Assembly (NCBI RefSeq): GCF_000372725.1
Contig: NW_005199194.1
Coordinates: 605,277 to 669,276, forward strand
Reading direction: 5' to 3'
DNA: 64,000 nucleotides
Source of the DNA: Emiliania huxleyi CCMP1516
Taxonomy: Eukaryota; Haptophyta; Isochrysidales; Noelaerhabdaceae
Shown: in pieces, positions 28,881 through 39,135 of the stretch
Layout: the number at the start of each line of letters is the position of its first letter
Position numbering within the stretch: position 1 is the first letter of the stretch
Program-made: the position numbers and the translations under genes
Notes under the pieces: model-generated
Told to the model about the DNA's origin: nothing
Seen by the model: the letters and a program-made list of their open reading frames with translations, nothing else
Database searches by the model: none

Positions 28881-30566
28881 TCACTTCCCGACGGCGTCTC
28901 CTGCAGCCTCCTTACCACCCACCGCCCACTGCCGCGCCGCCTCGTGCGCGCACATGCCGAGCGCCACCGCCACGTTGAGCGAATTCTTGAGGCCTAATCA
29001 ACCCGAGATCGTCCGAGGTGAGAGGAGATTGGCGCGAGGTTGCCCGTGGAGCGAGCCCTTGGGGCCTCGGCACGGCAGCCGCACAACCGCGTCGCAGCGC
29101 GCGAGCAGCTCTGGCGCGAGGCCGTGCCTAATCCCGGGTCATCTCGGGTAATCTCGGCCCATCTCCCGGCCAATCTATGGGAGTCAGGAGCCGCGTCGGG
29201 CGAGGGGCCGCCAACCTGCGGGAGAGCTTGAAGAGACGGCTCAGGGGACACTTCGGGGAAGAGGCGGCCAGGTCCGACGCCAGCCCCGCGCCGCTCGTTG
29301 CCCAGCAGCAGCGCGCACCCGGCCGGCGGCGGCGGGAAGGCGAACTCGTGCGCGTACGGTGCGCCGGCGACTGTCTCCACCGCGACGACCGGCACGCCCG
29401 CCGCGCGAAGCTCGTCGATTGCAGTCTCGGCGCGGCGGCGCCTGTCCAGGTTCACGGCTGTGCGGGAGGCAGCCGATCGATAGTCGAGGCATGGCCGAGA
29501 TGGCGGCGCCTGACCACGATCCACGGCTTGTGCGCGGGGCGATCTCTTCACGGCCGGCGCGCCAATCTTGGTGACGCGGCGCCACTCCCACGCGACAGCC
29601 GCGTGCGTGCCCATCGAGGTGCGAGCCACCTGCGGCAGGAATACTTGACTGATCGCCAGTGATGCGTGCCCATCGATGTGCGGGCTGCCTGCGCGTCGTC
29701 GGGCGTCGCCGTGTATCCGCACAGCACCAGCCGCGAGATGCCAAGGCACTCGGCGGTCCGGAAGATCGAGCCTGGGACAAAGCAGAGCTTCCTTGAATGT
29801 CGCGTGGATGCATGTCGACTGAGCAAGGGCTTTACGGGAGCGGACGGCAAGTTCTCAACCCAAGGCGGTTTCTGAGTGTCTGCACTCGCAGCTATTGGCC
29901 GCTTCACCGACGTTGAAGGCCGAGCGGAGGTGGTCGCAGACCTACGCCAGGACGGTTCCGAGAAGGTTCGAGGAAGGGCCGTGCAAGGAGGCCGAGCGAC
30001 GGCGGTCGCAGACGACGACGAGCGGCAGCGGCGGCGGGCGGGCGGCGGAGGCCCTCCCGTCGCCCGTGCTAACGGAGATGGCGCCTGTGGGACGAAACTC
30101 CGAACGTCTCGAAAATGTGCCGGGCACGTCCCTGGCGCCGCCCTGTGCTGGCGGAAAATCTGCGCCGTGAAGCTCGTCGTCGCGGAGGCCACGCGAGTGA
30201 CGGCGCTCGATTGGCAGCACGAGGTTGAGAAAGTGCCTGCCCGCAGGCGCACCGTTCAGCCGGCAGCGCTCTGGCGGCTCGGCCGCTGGGAGGCGGGCGG
30301 CGGGCGCACCGCTCGTCAAAGTCGGTCGAGTGCAGCATTCGCGGCGCGAGTGGCGCCAGCTCTCGGCAGTCTGCGTGCGCGTGCTCCGCCAGCGACGCGA
30401 GACAACGCCGGAGCGATGCGAGGCGGCGTCGCCGGAGCTCAGCGTCGCTCCACTCTCGCTCGATCGCCTGGCAGTAGGTGAGCAGCCAGTGTATGCAGGA
30501 GTCGCGGTTCTTGCGCACGATAAGGAAAGCGGCGAAGTCCGCGTCCGCTGCTGGCTCGGCGGCCAT
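28881..30566 (-). CDS. SpoU/TrmH-family RNA 2'-O-ribose methyltransferase
   Basis: The likely ATG at 30566 opens MAAEPAADADFAAFLIVRKN and a helical N-terminal part. A middle exon has FLNLVLPIERRHSRGLRDDE. The catalytic SPOUT domain then reads, after splicing, LPLVVVCDHLRSAFNVGSIF, RTAECLGISRLVLCGYTATP, VARTSMGTHAAVAWEWRR, DELRAAGVPVVAVETVAG, CALLLGNERRG (motif 2), LLARCDAVVRLPCRGPK and KNSLNVAVALGM (motif 3), ending GGKEAAGDAVGK and TGA. These are the three SpoU motifs, so it should 2'-O-methylate tRNA or rRNA using AdoMet. Resolved introns: 30013-29942, 29907-29772, 29688-29630, 29582-29442; further 3' ones are not fixed. Two carry a copy of about 26 nt of the next exon at their 5' end. Exon boundaries near 29280 and 30240 are uncertain. 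Confidence 0.75.
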
Positions 30567-30931
30567 ACACCAGTGTCTACAGGCCTTGTCAGGTTCTCGC
30601 TCATCCACCCACCCTCCTCGACCTTCCCGACGATACCAGCGGGCCCGCCTCCACCTAGAAGACTGGTGCTGGGGGGTGGGTGTTCCCTGCTTCCGGCTAC
30701 TGCATATACCTGAGCTAGGGCCTGAGAGGCCTCGCTGGAGCCGAGGCATAGCGGCGTGATTTCGGACCTCCACCACCCTCGTCATGTCCCGGGCTGTGTG
30801 GCCTCAACCCTGGGCCGTGGCAGACGGTGAACGAGCTAGCGTGCGGGGAGAGCGGCATTGTGCACGGTGCGGAGTGCATTGCCGTTCTTAACGGAGTCGC
30901 TTAGGCGGCTCCGGTGGTGAGCCGGTGTGTG

Positions 30932-30990
30932 TGCCAGTCCGCGCCAGTCCGCCCCCTTGTCGTGCGAGCCGGATCCCAGAATTCTTTTGG
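30932..30990 (+). promoter_or_regulatory. Promoter-like block upstream of the WDR76-like gene
   Basis: GTGCCAGTCCGCGCCAGTCC, TTGTCGTGCGAG, then CAGAATTCTTTTGG end about 40 bp before the ATG at 31026. The order matches the blocks at 53637 and 58838. Confidence 0.5.
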
Positions 30991-31025
30991 CAACTTTGCC
31001 GCCTTTTGTGTACGAAGGCCGCGCG

Positions 31026-32167
31026 ATGCCGAGTCTCAAGCAGACCACGCTCTCCTTCGACCGCCGGCCATCGAGCGCGACGCCGCCGGCTAAGCGGCCT
31101 CGCCCAGACCCGGCGCAAACAAACGGCGCCTCCTCTCGCGCGAGCGCTCCCGCGCAGTGCTCTGCTGCAAAGCTGCCGCCGCTACTACCGCCACCGCCAC
31201 CGCCCGTCGCGACAGCGGCGCCCGCGGCTGAGCCACAGGCGGCGTCCGGCGCGCTCGCGGCGGGAGAGGCGGCCGAGGTCCGCGAGGTGAGCGGGCGCAG
31301 CTTCTCTCTCAAGGTGTGGGGTGACGGCGCTGCGGCGGCCGGATGCGGGTCGCCGGCGGGTGTTCCAGCAGCTACTGGGGTGGGCGCCGGCGACGAGCGA
31401 GGCGGGGAGGCTTGCGTCAGCCAGCCTGCTATCTTCGACGCCGCGTCCGCGGCGGCGGAGGCGGAGGTGGAAACAGAGGCGGAGCCGGAGCCGGAGCTGG
31501 CAGCGGAGGCACTGGTGGCGGCGGTCGGGGCGGCGGAGGGGGAGGGAGTGGCGGAGGCGGAGGTGGCGAGTCCTCCTGCAGCTGCGCGCGAGGCAACGCC
31601 CGCGGCGGCGGCGCCGGTGGCGGAGGGCGAGGCGGCGGAGGGCGAGGCGGCGGAGGGCGAGGCGGAGGAGGGCGAGGCGGAGGGGGGCGAGGTGGCGCGG
31701 AGTCAGCCCGAGGCGGCGGCAGCTGCGTCGGAGACGGCGGTGCTGGAGGCGGAGGTGTCGGGGCTGAGCGAGTACGAGAAGGAGCGGCTGCGGAATATCG
31801 AGGAGAACCAGCGCATCCTCGCCTCGCTCGGCCTGGCCGAGCCTCTCGTGCAGCGGCCAAAGCCGAAGCCTCCCCGCCGCCGCCGCGCGCTGCCACCGCC
31901 GCCACCGCCGCGCAGCACGCGCTCGCTGCGGAGCAGCGGCGCGCGTGGCGGCGCGGCGGGGGCGGCGGGGGCGGCGAGGGTGGCGGCCGGGGGCGAGGGC
32001 GTCGGAGGCGGGGGCGGAGGGAAGGGGCAGGAGGAGGCGGAGCAGGAGGCGGAGCAGGAGGCGGAGGAGGAGGTTGCGTATGACGACTCGGCGGTGCTGC
32101 AGTATGTTGTCGAGGGTCACCAGGGGGCCTCCTCCTCCTACGCCTCGCCCTCCTCCTCCTCCTCCTC

Positions 32168-32231
<64 letters not shown>

Positions 32232-33272
32232 TCCTCCTCCTCCTCCTCCTCGCCGCCGCCGCCTTCCGACACGCCGCTGCTCGGCTGGAGCGAGTCGGCG
32301 GTGCAGCAAGTCGCCCTGCCCGAGAGGGTCTACAGCGCGGACTACGCGCAGCGCGGCCAGCTGCTCGCTGCGGCGGGAGGCGGCGGCATGGTGACCGTGC
32401 TCGGGATGCCAGGGCAGGCTGGCGGCGAGTGCGCAGAGCTGCTATCCTTCAAAGGCCACAAGGGCTGGGTCGGGAACGTCCAATTCGCAGGCGACCAGCG
32501 GCTGCTCAGCGCCGCAAACGACGGGCAGCTGGTGCTGTGGGACCTCTCCAAGGCGCGCGGCGGGCGGCCTCGGCTGATCTCGCAGCTGGAGCCGCAGAGC
32601 GGTGGCATCTTTGCGATGCACGAGGCGGGCGGGAGGGTGCTGACAGCCTCCAAAGACGGCACCGTCGCGCTCAGCATGCTGGCGGACGACTGCCTCCGCC
32701 CGGGGGCCTCGTGGGACGAGCTGCACAGCGGCGTCATCAAGTCAGTCTGCTGGCGCGACGGCAACGTCTTCGCCTCCGCAGGCCGCGGAGGCAATCTGCG
32801 GGTGGTGGACGTGCGGGCGGGCGGCGGCGGCGGCGGCGGCGGCGGAGGCGGCGGAGGCGCGCTAGATATCGAGGGCGCGCACGACCGCGACGCCATCTGC
32901 GTGCGGTGGCAGCCGCGAGCGGGCGACCCGTCGGCAGGGCTCCTCCTCTCGGCTGGCTACGACCTGCAGATCAAGCTGTGGGACGCTCGCGCGCCGTCGC
33001 GGCCGCTGCACACCTTGCAGGGACACGTGGCACCCCGGGTGGCGAGGCAGAAGGGGATCTTCCAGCCGCAGTTCTGTGCGGGCGGGCGGTACGTCGTCGC
33101 CTCGGGCGAGGGCAGCGAGGCCCTCTCCCTCTACAGCGCCGAGAGCGGCGCCACGCTCAGCCGGGGTAGAATCGGGTGTACCGCATCCACGCTCTCCTGG
33201 TGCGAGTCGCGCCGGCAGCTCGGCGTCGCGACCGGGAAGACCCTCCGCTTCTTCGAGCCGCGCCTCGCGTAG
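31026..33272 (+). CDS. WDR76/CMR1-like WD40 protein
   Basis: ATG at 31026 gives 748 residues in one exon. The N-terminus has QTTLSFD (residues 6-12), a possible degenerate PCNA-interaction box, and a nuclear signal AKRPRPDP. A low-complexity Ala/Glu/Gly region follows, then SEYEKERLRNIEENQRILAS, the conserved helix found before the propeller of WDR76/CMR1 proteins. The C-terminal 320 residues form a WD40 propeller: LLSFKGHKGWVGNVQF, RLLSAANDGQLVLWDL, RVLTASKDGTVAL, NVFASAGRGGNLRVVDV, LLLSAGYDLQIKLWDAR, ending TLRFFEPRLA. Relatives bind damaged DNA or act in chromatin quality control in the nucleus. Polyalanine (32170-32230) and polyglycine (32822-32857) runs reflect trinucleotide expansions. 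Confidence 0.82.
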
Positions 33273-33777
33273 GGAGGGGGAGGAGGCGGCGGAGGGTGGG
33301 AGGGGGGGGGGGGGGGGGATCGTTAGGGTTCTTGCACACACATTCCGGCTGCGTTCTCCCCGCAGTGTGAGTGTCCTCTTGTGGCCTAACTCGGCTACTG
33401 CCGCCGCTGCGGCGTAGAAAACTATCAGCGCATTCGTTCAAAGTAAACAGACAACATCACCCTTTCGACCTACCTTAGTACCTATCAACGCACACACGAG
33501 TCACGACTCTGACTCACTGTACTCAGAACTCACGAGAGCAGGCCCTGCTAGCTCTGCCTCTGGCCTCTGCCTCTGGGCGAAGCCCGACGAACACCACGTA
33601 CCGTCTAAATCGCTACAGCTGACCATTTGGATTGGCAAACGAGAAGGCCATGAGACCGGAGATCGAGGGGAGGTTACAAAGCGCAACTGCACGCGGCACG
33701 AGAGCAAGTGAATCACAGCTGTGTTGGCGGTTGGCGCGTAATCCCACTCGCGGCTGAATGGGCGCTCGTGCCAATCT

Positions 33778-34068
33778 CTAGCGCCGGCTCAGCGCTAGAG
33801 ACTCGCAATGGCCGTGGCCCGGGACCTGCCGGCAGAAGAGCTGGGCTGGCGGTGTGTTCTCGCGATGCTCAAAGATGGTCGCTAGCTGGTCCAAGCGGCT
33901 CCGCGCAAGCTGCTGCTGCCGACGCAGCAGAAGCCAGTGCTTTTGGGCCAGCAACATGGAGGGGCCAGCGGCCGAGGTGGGCGCGCGGTGTTCGCCGGCC
34001 GAGGGTTTGCGGCGGTAAGATTTGGTGTGACGCTGTTCCTCGTCCATGATGAACACGGGCTGCTCCAT
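33778..34068 (-). CDS. Possible small protein or homeodomain-like fragment
   Basis: ATG at 34068: MEQPVFIMDEEQRHTKSYRR, then LLAQKHWLLLRRQQQLARSR, LDQLATIFEHRENTPPAQLF, and a stop at 33778. The segment LDQLATIFEHRENTPPAQL recalls the first helix and loop of a homeodomain (QLxxLExxFxxxxxPS), but the recognition helix does not follow in frame. Lower GC than neighbours. It could be the first exon of a longer gene, or chance. The rest of 33273-34771 shows only a poly-G run at about 33300-33318 and duplicated GGGGCGCGGCCGGGGCGGCC near 34198-34250. Confidence 0.3.
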   Translation of the reverse strand: MEQPVFIMDEEQRHTKSYRRKPSAGEHRAPTSAAGPSMLLAQKHWLLLRRQQQLARSRLDQLATIFEHRENTPPAQLFCRQVPGHGHCESLALSRR

Positions 34069-34771
34069 GGCCCTTCGGGGCCACGCGGTGTACCTTAAGG
34101 TGTCTCCAAGTTTCCTCGGCGGTCGGGAATGTTCGGGGGCGTAAGTCGTAAAACGGGATCGAATCCCATTCCAAATCGCGGAGCGCGTTCGGAGGGAGGG
34201 GCGCGGCCGGGGCGGCCGTTCGAGGGAGGGGCGCGGCCGGGGCGGCCTAGTAGCTAGTTGTTTTGCCCTCGAAAAAAAGGCCCGCGAACGAACGATCAGG
34301 TGTGCGCCCCTGGCTGGGCGGCGGCGGCGGCGGGGGGGGGGGGGGGGTGTCCAACAAAAGTGGAAACAGCGGTGTTCCAGGAAGTGTCTCTCTCTCCTCG
34401 GCGCAGAGTCGCTGCTGCGCTAGCTCGCTCACCATCGCCACCCCCCAGGAGCTGAAAGTGCACACATCGCAAGGCGCGACGCGCGAGACACAACATCTGT
34501 CATCTCTGCTCTCAGGCCAACAAAGACACACACGAAGCCGAGGGAGCTGCTGTGCCAGTGCGCTGAGAGAGGCCTGCATTTTCCAGCACCGGGTATATGG
34601 GCTCTTACGAACATACCCGAAGGTGAACTGCTGACGAAGTTTTGCTATTTTAAAATTCCTTGCACGCGGCACTTCTCCTTTCTTTCACTAGGGTACGTCC
34701 CCAACGCGGCCAAAGGATATCCACCTCGAGAACCTCGAGAGAGTACGTACGTAGTGATCAACGGCCTGGTC

Positions 34772-35473
34772 ATGCTCGAGCACGGCGCCATGCGTCGCCT
34801 CCGCAAAGAGGCCGAGACGGCCTCTGCAGTCGCAGGGCCCCACGTCAAGTCCGAAATCCGCCTCGATGAACGCGATGACAAGGTTATACTGGTCGGCCAG
34901 ATGGAAGGGCCGCAGGGCAGCGCCTATTCTGGCGCGGTCATTGGATTTGAGCTGGAACTCGATGGGTATCCCTATTTGCCCTTCTCGGTGCGCTTGACGA
35001 CGCCCGTATTGCATCCACTCGTGTGTCAGCAGACCGGGAAGGTCTGGATGGAGCGTTGCAATTGGACAGCAGCCATATCGGTGCACAGTCTCCTCGTCCA
35101 ACTGCATGCGTGGCTGGCAGCGCCAGAGGAGATAAGCCACGAAGCTGCGGCCTGCTGGGCTGAAGAAAGCCATGGCGAGCAAGCATCATTTGCGCAGCAC
35201 TGCGCGTCTAATCCACACGCATTCCTTGCAGCGGCGTGGGCGGCAGCAGAACCTTTGCGAGGGAGGCTGTGGTCGCCCATTGAGCATGTGAGGGCCAGCG
35301 AGGAGCAGCGTCGCCGCCTGCCGTGGCTAATGTGGCTGGGCAAAATCCTTGCCGAGCGGTGCCTTTGGGAGGAGCGGGAGGAATATGCCTTCGGACAAGA
35401 CATCTGGCTGCACCACGTCATACCGCAGCTACTCGGCAATGTCCCGCGGGCGCTTGTGAATGTTGAACGTTAG
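34772..35473 (+). CDS. Ubiquitin-conjugating-enzyme fold protein lacking the catalytic Cys
   Basis: The first in-frame ATG is at 34772 (MLEHGAMRRLRKEAETAS), giving 233 residues. The E2 (UBC) fold is clear: MRRLRKE helix, VILVGQMEGPQGSAYSGAVI, FELELDGYPYLPFSVRLTTP, VLHPLV in place of HPN, GKVWMERCNW where active E2s have GxICLDILxxxW, and SVHSLLVQLHAWLAAPE. The active-site Cys position is Trp, so it resembles a UEV-type inactive variant; a nearby Cys is two residues before the conserved Trp. The C-terminal 110 residues are an unrecognised helical extension (WLMWLGKILAERCLWEERE). Lower GC and different codon use from neighbours hint at separate origin. A ubiquitin-related regulatory role is inferred. 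Confidence 0.65.
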   Translation: MLEHGAMRRLRKEAETASAVAGPHVKSEIRLDERDDKVILVGQMEGPQGSAYSGAVIGFELELDGYPYLPFSVRLTTPVLHPLVCQQTGKVWMERCNWTAAISVHSLLVQLHAWLAAPEEISHEAAACWAEESHGEQASFAQHCASNPHAFLAAAWAAAEPLRGRLWSPIEHVRASEEQRRRLPWLMWLGKILAERCLWEEREEYAFGQDIWLHHVIPQLLGNVPRALVNVER

Positions 35474-35614
35474 TTAGTAGTGCACGTAGACCCCGTGTTG
35501 TAGATGAGCGTTATGCAACGCTGTCCCGTCTCTCTCTGTCCCCCGCGCACACTCACTCATTCATGACCGGTCTCAATGTCCCACCCCCCTGCGCGCGGGC
35601 CTTCTAGGCCCGCG

Positions 35615-35720
35615 GGTAGTCTCACCCCATCCCCAGGGCCTCCAGGGCTCGCACCTCAACCTCTCACAGACCAGCGCATAGCGCCACGTCACGTATTTTC
35701 TTCTCATAACAAGGCTGTGA
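35615..35720 (-). repeat. Dispersed repeat family E, copy 1
   Basis: The reverse complement of this segment (TTCACAGCCTTGTTATGAGA, AGAAAATACGT, GCGCTATGCGCTGGTCTGTG, AGAGGTTGAG, CCCTGGGGATGGGG) matches 43190-43295. No coding potential. The rest of 35474-35917 shows nothing else. Confidence 0.75.
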
Positions 35721-37499
35721 ACGACCCCGGCTAGTCGCCGACCACACCCACAAACAACCCTGCACAAAGACCGCAGGGCGGGGACCTGTTCCTTTTTACC
35801 CATCTCCTAGTAGAGGTGTCCGTTTTATTTATTTATTTAGGCTGTGAACGCATGTTTGCTGGGGAGGGGAGGCCCGGCAAACCCCGGAAAGTGGGTCAAA
35901 AAGGACCACCGACACGTGTAGGCGCGTATCTTAGCTAAGGCTCGCGCCCTGACGTGTAAGTGCTCATGTGCACCGAGCCCATATACGCACCTGCATGTGT
36001 GGACGCGAGTATTAACTAAGATGAGCGCCCACGCATGAGGATGCGCGTCTGCGTCCAGGTAGCCCAGATACCGTCTTCGTGTCTGGGCGCTTATCTTGAG
36101 TAAGGCTCGCGCCTACACGTGTAGCTGCGTATCCTCTTGAGATGAGCGCCCACGCTTTGTGGCGCCTATCTTAGCTAGTACTCGCGGTGTCGGCGTGGGG
36201 GTGCGTGGCGGTCAGCATACGCTTCCACACATGCAGACGCGAATATTAGTCAATATGAGCGCTCACACGTGGAGGCGCGTATGTTGACATACGCACCTGC
36301 GCATATGGCGCTCAAAAGTGAATAGTTTTGGGTGATACGCGCTCAAGTCGCCTGTGTCATCTGTCCCTCCCTTGCTGGCACTGTGTGCTCTAAAGTGGCT
36401 GAAAACTTGATCAATTGTTTTTTGAGCCCCTACGCCCTCGGGACGCGCACCGCGCTACTGCTCCCGGGCCAGGGGTGTAAGGGAACACACTAGGGCACAC
36501 CAGGGCCGGTCTAGCCGGCCTTATCCCGCCCACAGCCTTCGAAAACGCACAAAAATCGCACCGCCGGAGCCGCGGCGAATCGCTACCGGAGGCCGCGTGT
36601 CGCGCCACCGACGGCCGCACATCGCACCCCCGGCTCCGCGCCGCTGCTACACCGCGCCGGCCATCCAGCGCGCACCCCCCGAGCTGCTGGACCCCTCTTA
36701 AAAAGCCACAAAGCCTCGAAAGTAGCCGTCGACCGTCACCTGACAGAAGGATGTCGGCCGCGGGCTCGCCGCTCTTGCGAGCGGTCGGCGGCGTCTAGGG
36801 CGGAGCCAGCGGTAGTAGCGGTGGTGCCGGCGTGTGCCGTGACGGAGGGGGTGGCGGCGGGGCGCGGACGGCGGGGTGCGGCGGCCGAGGCTCGAGCGGG
36901 GGGGGCGGCAGCGGTGGCACCATCGTCGGCGGAAGTTCGACCTGGCGGGTGAGAGGTGGGAGGCGCCGAGGGCGGAACCGCTGCGGACGCGGCGAGGTTG
37001 GAGGCGCAGAGGCCGAGGCGGCACGGGCGGCGGCGCCGACGGCACTGCAGCGCCGGTGCAGCGCCGGGGAGGGCGGCTGAGGTGGCGCGGACGGCGGTGG
37101 CGAGAAGGCGGGCGGAAGCTTAGACGGGTGGTGGTGGAGGAGGAGGCGGCAAAATCACGGGCGAAGCGCCGAGGGGGGCGGCGGAGGCGGTGCACCAGCG
37201 GTGGGGAGGGTAGCTACGGCGGCGGGGTAGCGGCCAGCATCGCCAGGGGGGGCGGGCGGTGCCGCGGGTGCCGCACGGGCGGCGGCGGCCGTGCCGGTGA
37301 TGGCGCCTAGGAAAGGGGAGGCGCGGGTCTGAGAGGCGGACGCGCGGGCGGGAGAGGTGAGTGAGACCACGCACGCGGCTGCGGTCGCGTCGCGCCGTGC
37401 GGGAGGGGCGCCGGCGCAACCACGGCGGCAGCCGAGGCGGCTCATCGCGCCGTGCAGAGGCTCGGGGGAGGCGCGCGGTGCGGCGGCGCACCGCTAGAT

Positions 37500-38036
37500 C
37501 GCCGCGACAAAGTGTAGCCGAGGCGGGGCGGGAAGCGCCCGAGCCGGCCGTTGGGGCGGCGCCGACGCCGCCCAGGATGCCGTGGGCCGATGGTGCGGAG
37601 GAGCGGCCGCTCCCCCTCTCGGGGCGGCCGCAAAACCTGTGCAGCAGCAGCACGCCGAGAACGCGCCTGCTGGGGGTGAGTCGCAAAATGCTGGGGAGAT
37701 TGCGGGCCCCGCCGCGATTACTTTCTCCCTCCAAAGTGCATGTGCCTTGGGAAGGGGGTGCAAGCACACCTCCGCTACTCGGAAGATAGGGTCGTCCGAC
37801 TCGATCGCGAGCGAGCGCGGGTAGACGGCGGCGTGCACAAAGCGACGGCTCGCGCGCGACCGCGGGCTTGCGCGTCGGCCGTGCGCGGGCAGAGGGTGCT
37901 GAGGGGCGAGCGGTGGCGGTCGCTCGCCCGGGCAACCCGCGCGCGGGCGGCGCGCCGCAGCGGGGAGCGCCCAGGGGCGCGGCGCGTGCTGGCTGCGAGC
38001 GGGCGCTTGACATCGTTTTGAGGAGAGATAGCCCAA
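37500..38036 (-). pseudogene. Coding-like fragments inside the inverted-repeat element
   Basis: One minus frame has FVHAAVYPRSLAIESDDPIF then RVAEVCLHPLPKAHALW, KVIAAGPAISPAFCDS. This stretch looks protein-like and is flanked by Pro/Ala/Arg-rich composition that does not. No domain recognised, and start and end are unclear. It may be cargo captured between the inverted arms. Confidence 0.25.
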
Positions 38037-38073
38037 AAATATACCGCCGGATAGAGCACACAGTGGCGCTGCT

Positions 38074-38345
38074 TTATGGCGGATCTCCTTGATGCCGCGG
38101 AGGATGATGCCGGCGCCGAGGTGCCCGCGGCGGCCGGGTAGCGAAGCGTTCAGACCACATGGCGGTCAGCAACATCGAGTGGAAAGACGTGGCGACGGTC
38201 GTCGAGCCAGCCGTGGCCAAGTGTCTCAACCCCGGCCTGCGCGAGAGGAGGACTTGACGGAGGAGGCCGCACCTTCTTTGTCGTCCGCAAGCGCCCCGAG
38301 GGGGCCGCCGTGAAGTATTGGCGCTCATCTCAAGATACGCAGCTA
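38074..38345 (+). pseudogene. Truncated coding fragment cut by the right inverted arm
   Basis: ATG at 38074 opens MADLLDAAEDDAGAEVPAA, then a stop; a second frame has MAVSNIEWKDVATVVEPAVA and KCLNPGLRERR, and a third GGRTFFVVRKRPEGAAVKYW, which runs into the inverted arm at 38325. The three pieces could be exons of one short gene interrupted by the element. FFVVRxxxG recalls small algal and plant proteins, without certainty. Confidence 0.3.
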
Positions 38346-38568
38346 CACGTGTAGGCGCGAGCCTTACTCAAGATAAGCGCCCAGACACGAAGACGGTATC
38401 TGGGCTACCTGGACGCAGACGCGCATCCTCATGCGTGGGCGCTCATCTTAGTTAATACTCGCGTCCACACATGCAGGTGCGTATATGGGCTCGGTGCACA
38501 TGAGCACTTACACGTCAGGGCGTGAGCCTTAGCTAAGATACGGTCGCGCCTACACTTGGAGCACTTGG

Positions 38569-39013
38569 AGTGCAGTTATCAACCTCACATCCAGGGCCAG
38601 GGAGCTAAGAAGCGCACCCAGCGGGCCGGATGATCGGTGTCGGGTTATGGGCTAGAGAGCCCTAGCCCCGGGGGTGCGCGTTCGCAGGGAAAGGGCCGTA
38701 AAGTAAACACAGTTCTCCGAGAGGGCTCCGTGTACCGGGTTTCCCCTTAACTGCAGAACGCCCCCTCTAGAGGTTTGGTTATCATCTGTCAGGTGCCAGG
38801 ACATGCTAAGGGTGTTGGAGGAATCTCGGCTGTGGCGATGGTGGATGCAGTGGCGAAGTGGGCGGCGGAAGGGGTCCCGAGGGAGCCAGATCTGCTTGTG
38901 CGACGATCGATCGCAACTATGATGGGAGTCACAGACTACGGTCGCGTGGATGGAGGGGGTCAGGACACACTCAGCTCACTTGCGATAGGAGGAAAGGTGT
39001 TCTCAGAGGTGGC

Positions 39014-39049
<36 letters not shown>

Positions 39050-39135
39050 GCAGTCAGTCCCGTACCACGCCCTACCCCACCTCTGAGGGAGCTCGAACCC
39101 TTTCGGCAGTCTGCCCTGCATTCTGGGCCCAAGCC
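38569..39135. other. Gene-free stretch with a short (CT)n tract
   Basis: No gene recognised. A CT tract lies at about 39019-39048, just upstream of the oxidase start. The 38570-38770 part contains GCTAGAGAGCCCTAGCCCCG-type hairpins but no known RNA structure. Confidence 0.5.

Larger units (their letters stand above)
35918..38568. mobile_element. Element bounded by long (about 240 bp) inverted repeats
   Basis: Bases 35918-36160 and 38325-38568 are near-identical inverted copies. Each arm is itself a run of 50-60 bp units around TATCTTAGCTAAGGCTCGCG and related forms (TTAACTAAG, TTGAGTAAG, TTAGTTAATACTCGCG), alternating with GAGCGCCCACGC. The interior (36160-38325) is GC-rich with fragments of genes but no recognised transposase. 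Such long subterminally repetitive inverted arms fit a foldback-like or MULE-like DNA element; the family is inferred. The left arm continues as degenerate units to about 36310. Confidence 0.65.

Noticed and set aside
30927-31025. Upstream extension of the WD40 frame
   Set aside because: It overlaps the promoter-like block; MPSLKQTTLSF at 31026 is a better start.
34141-34175. tRNA T-arm-like GGGATCGAATCCC
   Set aside because: No matching acceptor stem, D-arm or anticodon arm at the proper distance on either strand. Similar GTTCGA matches near 25450 and 28862 failed for the same reason.
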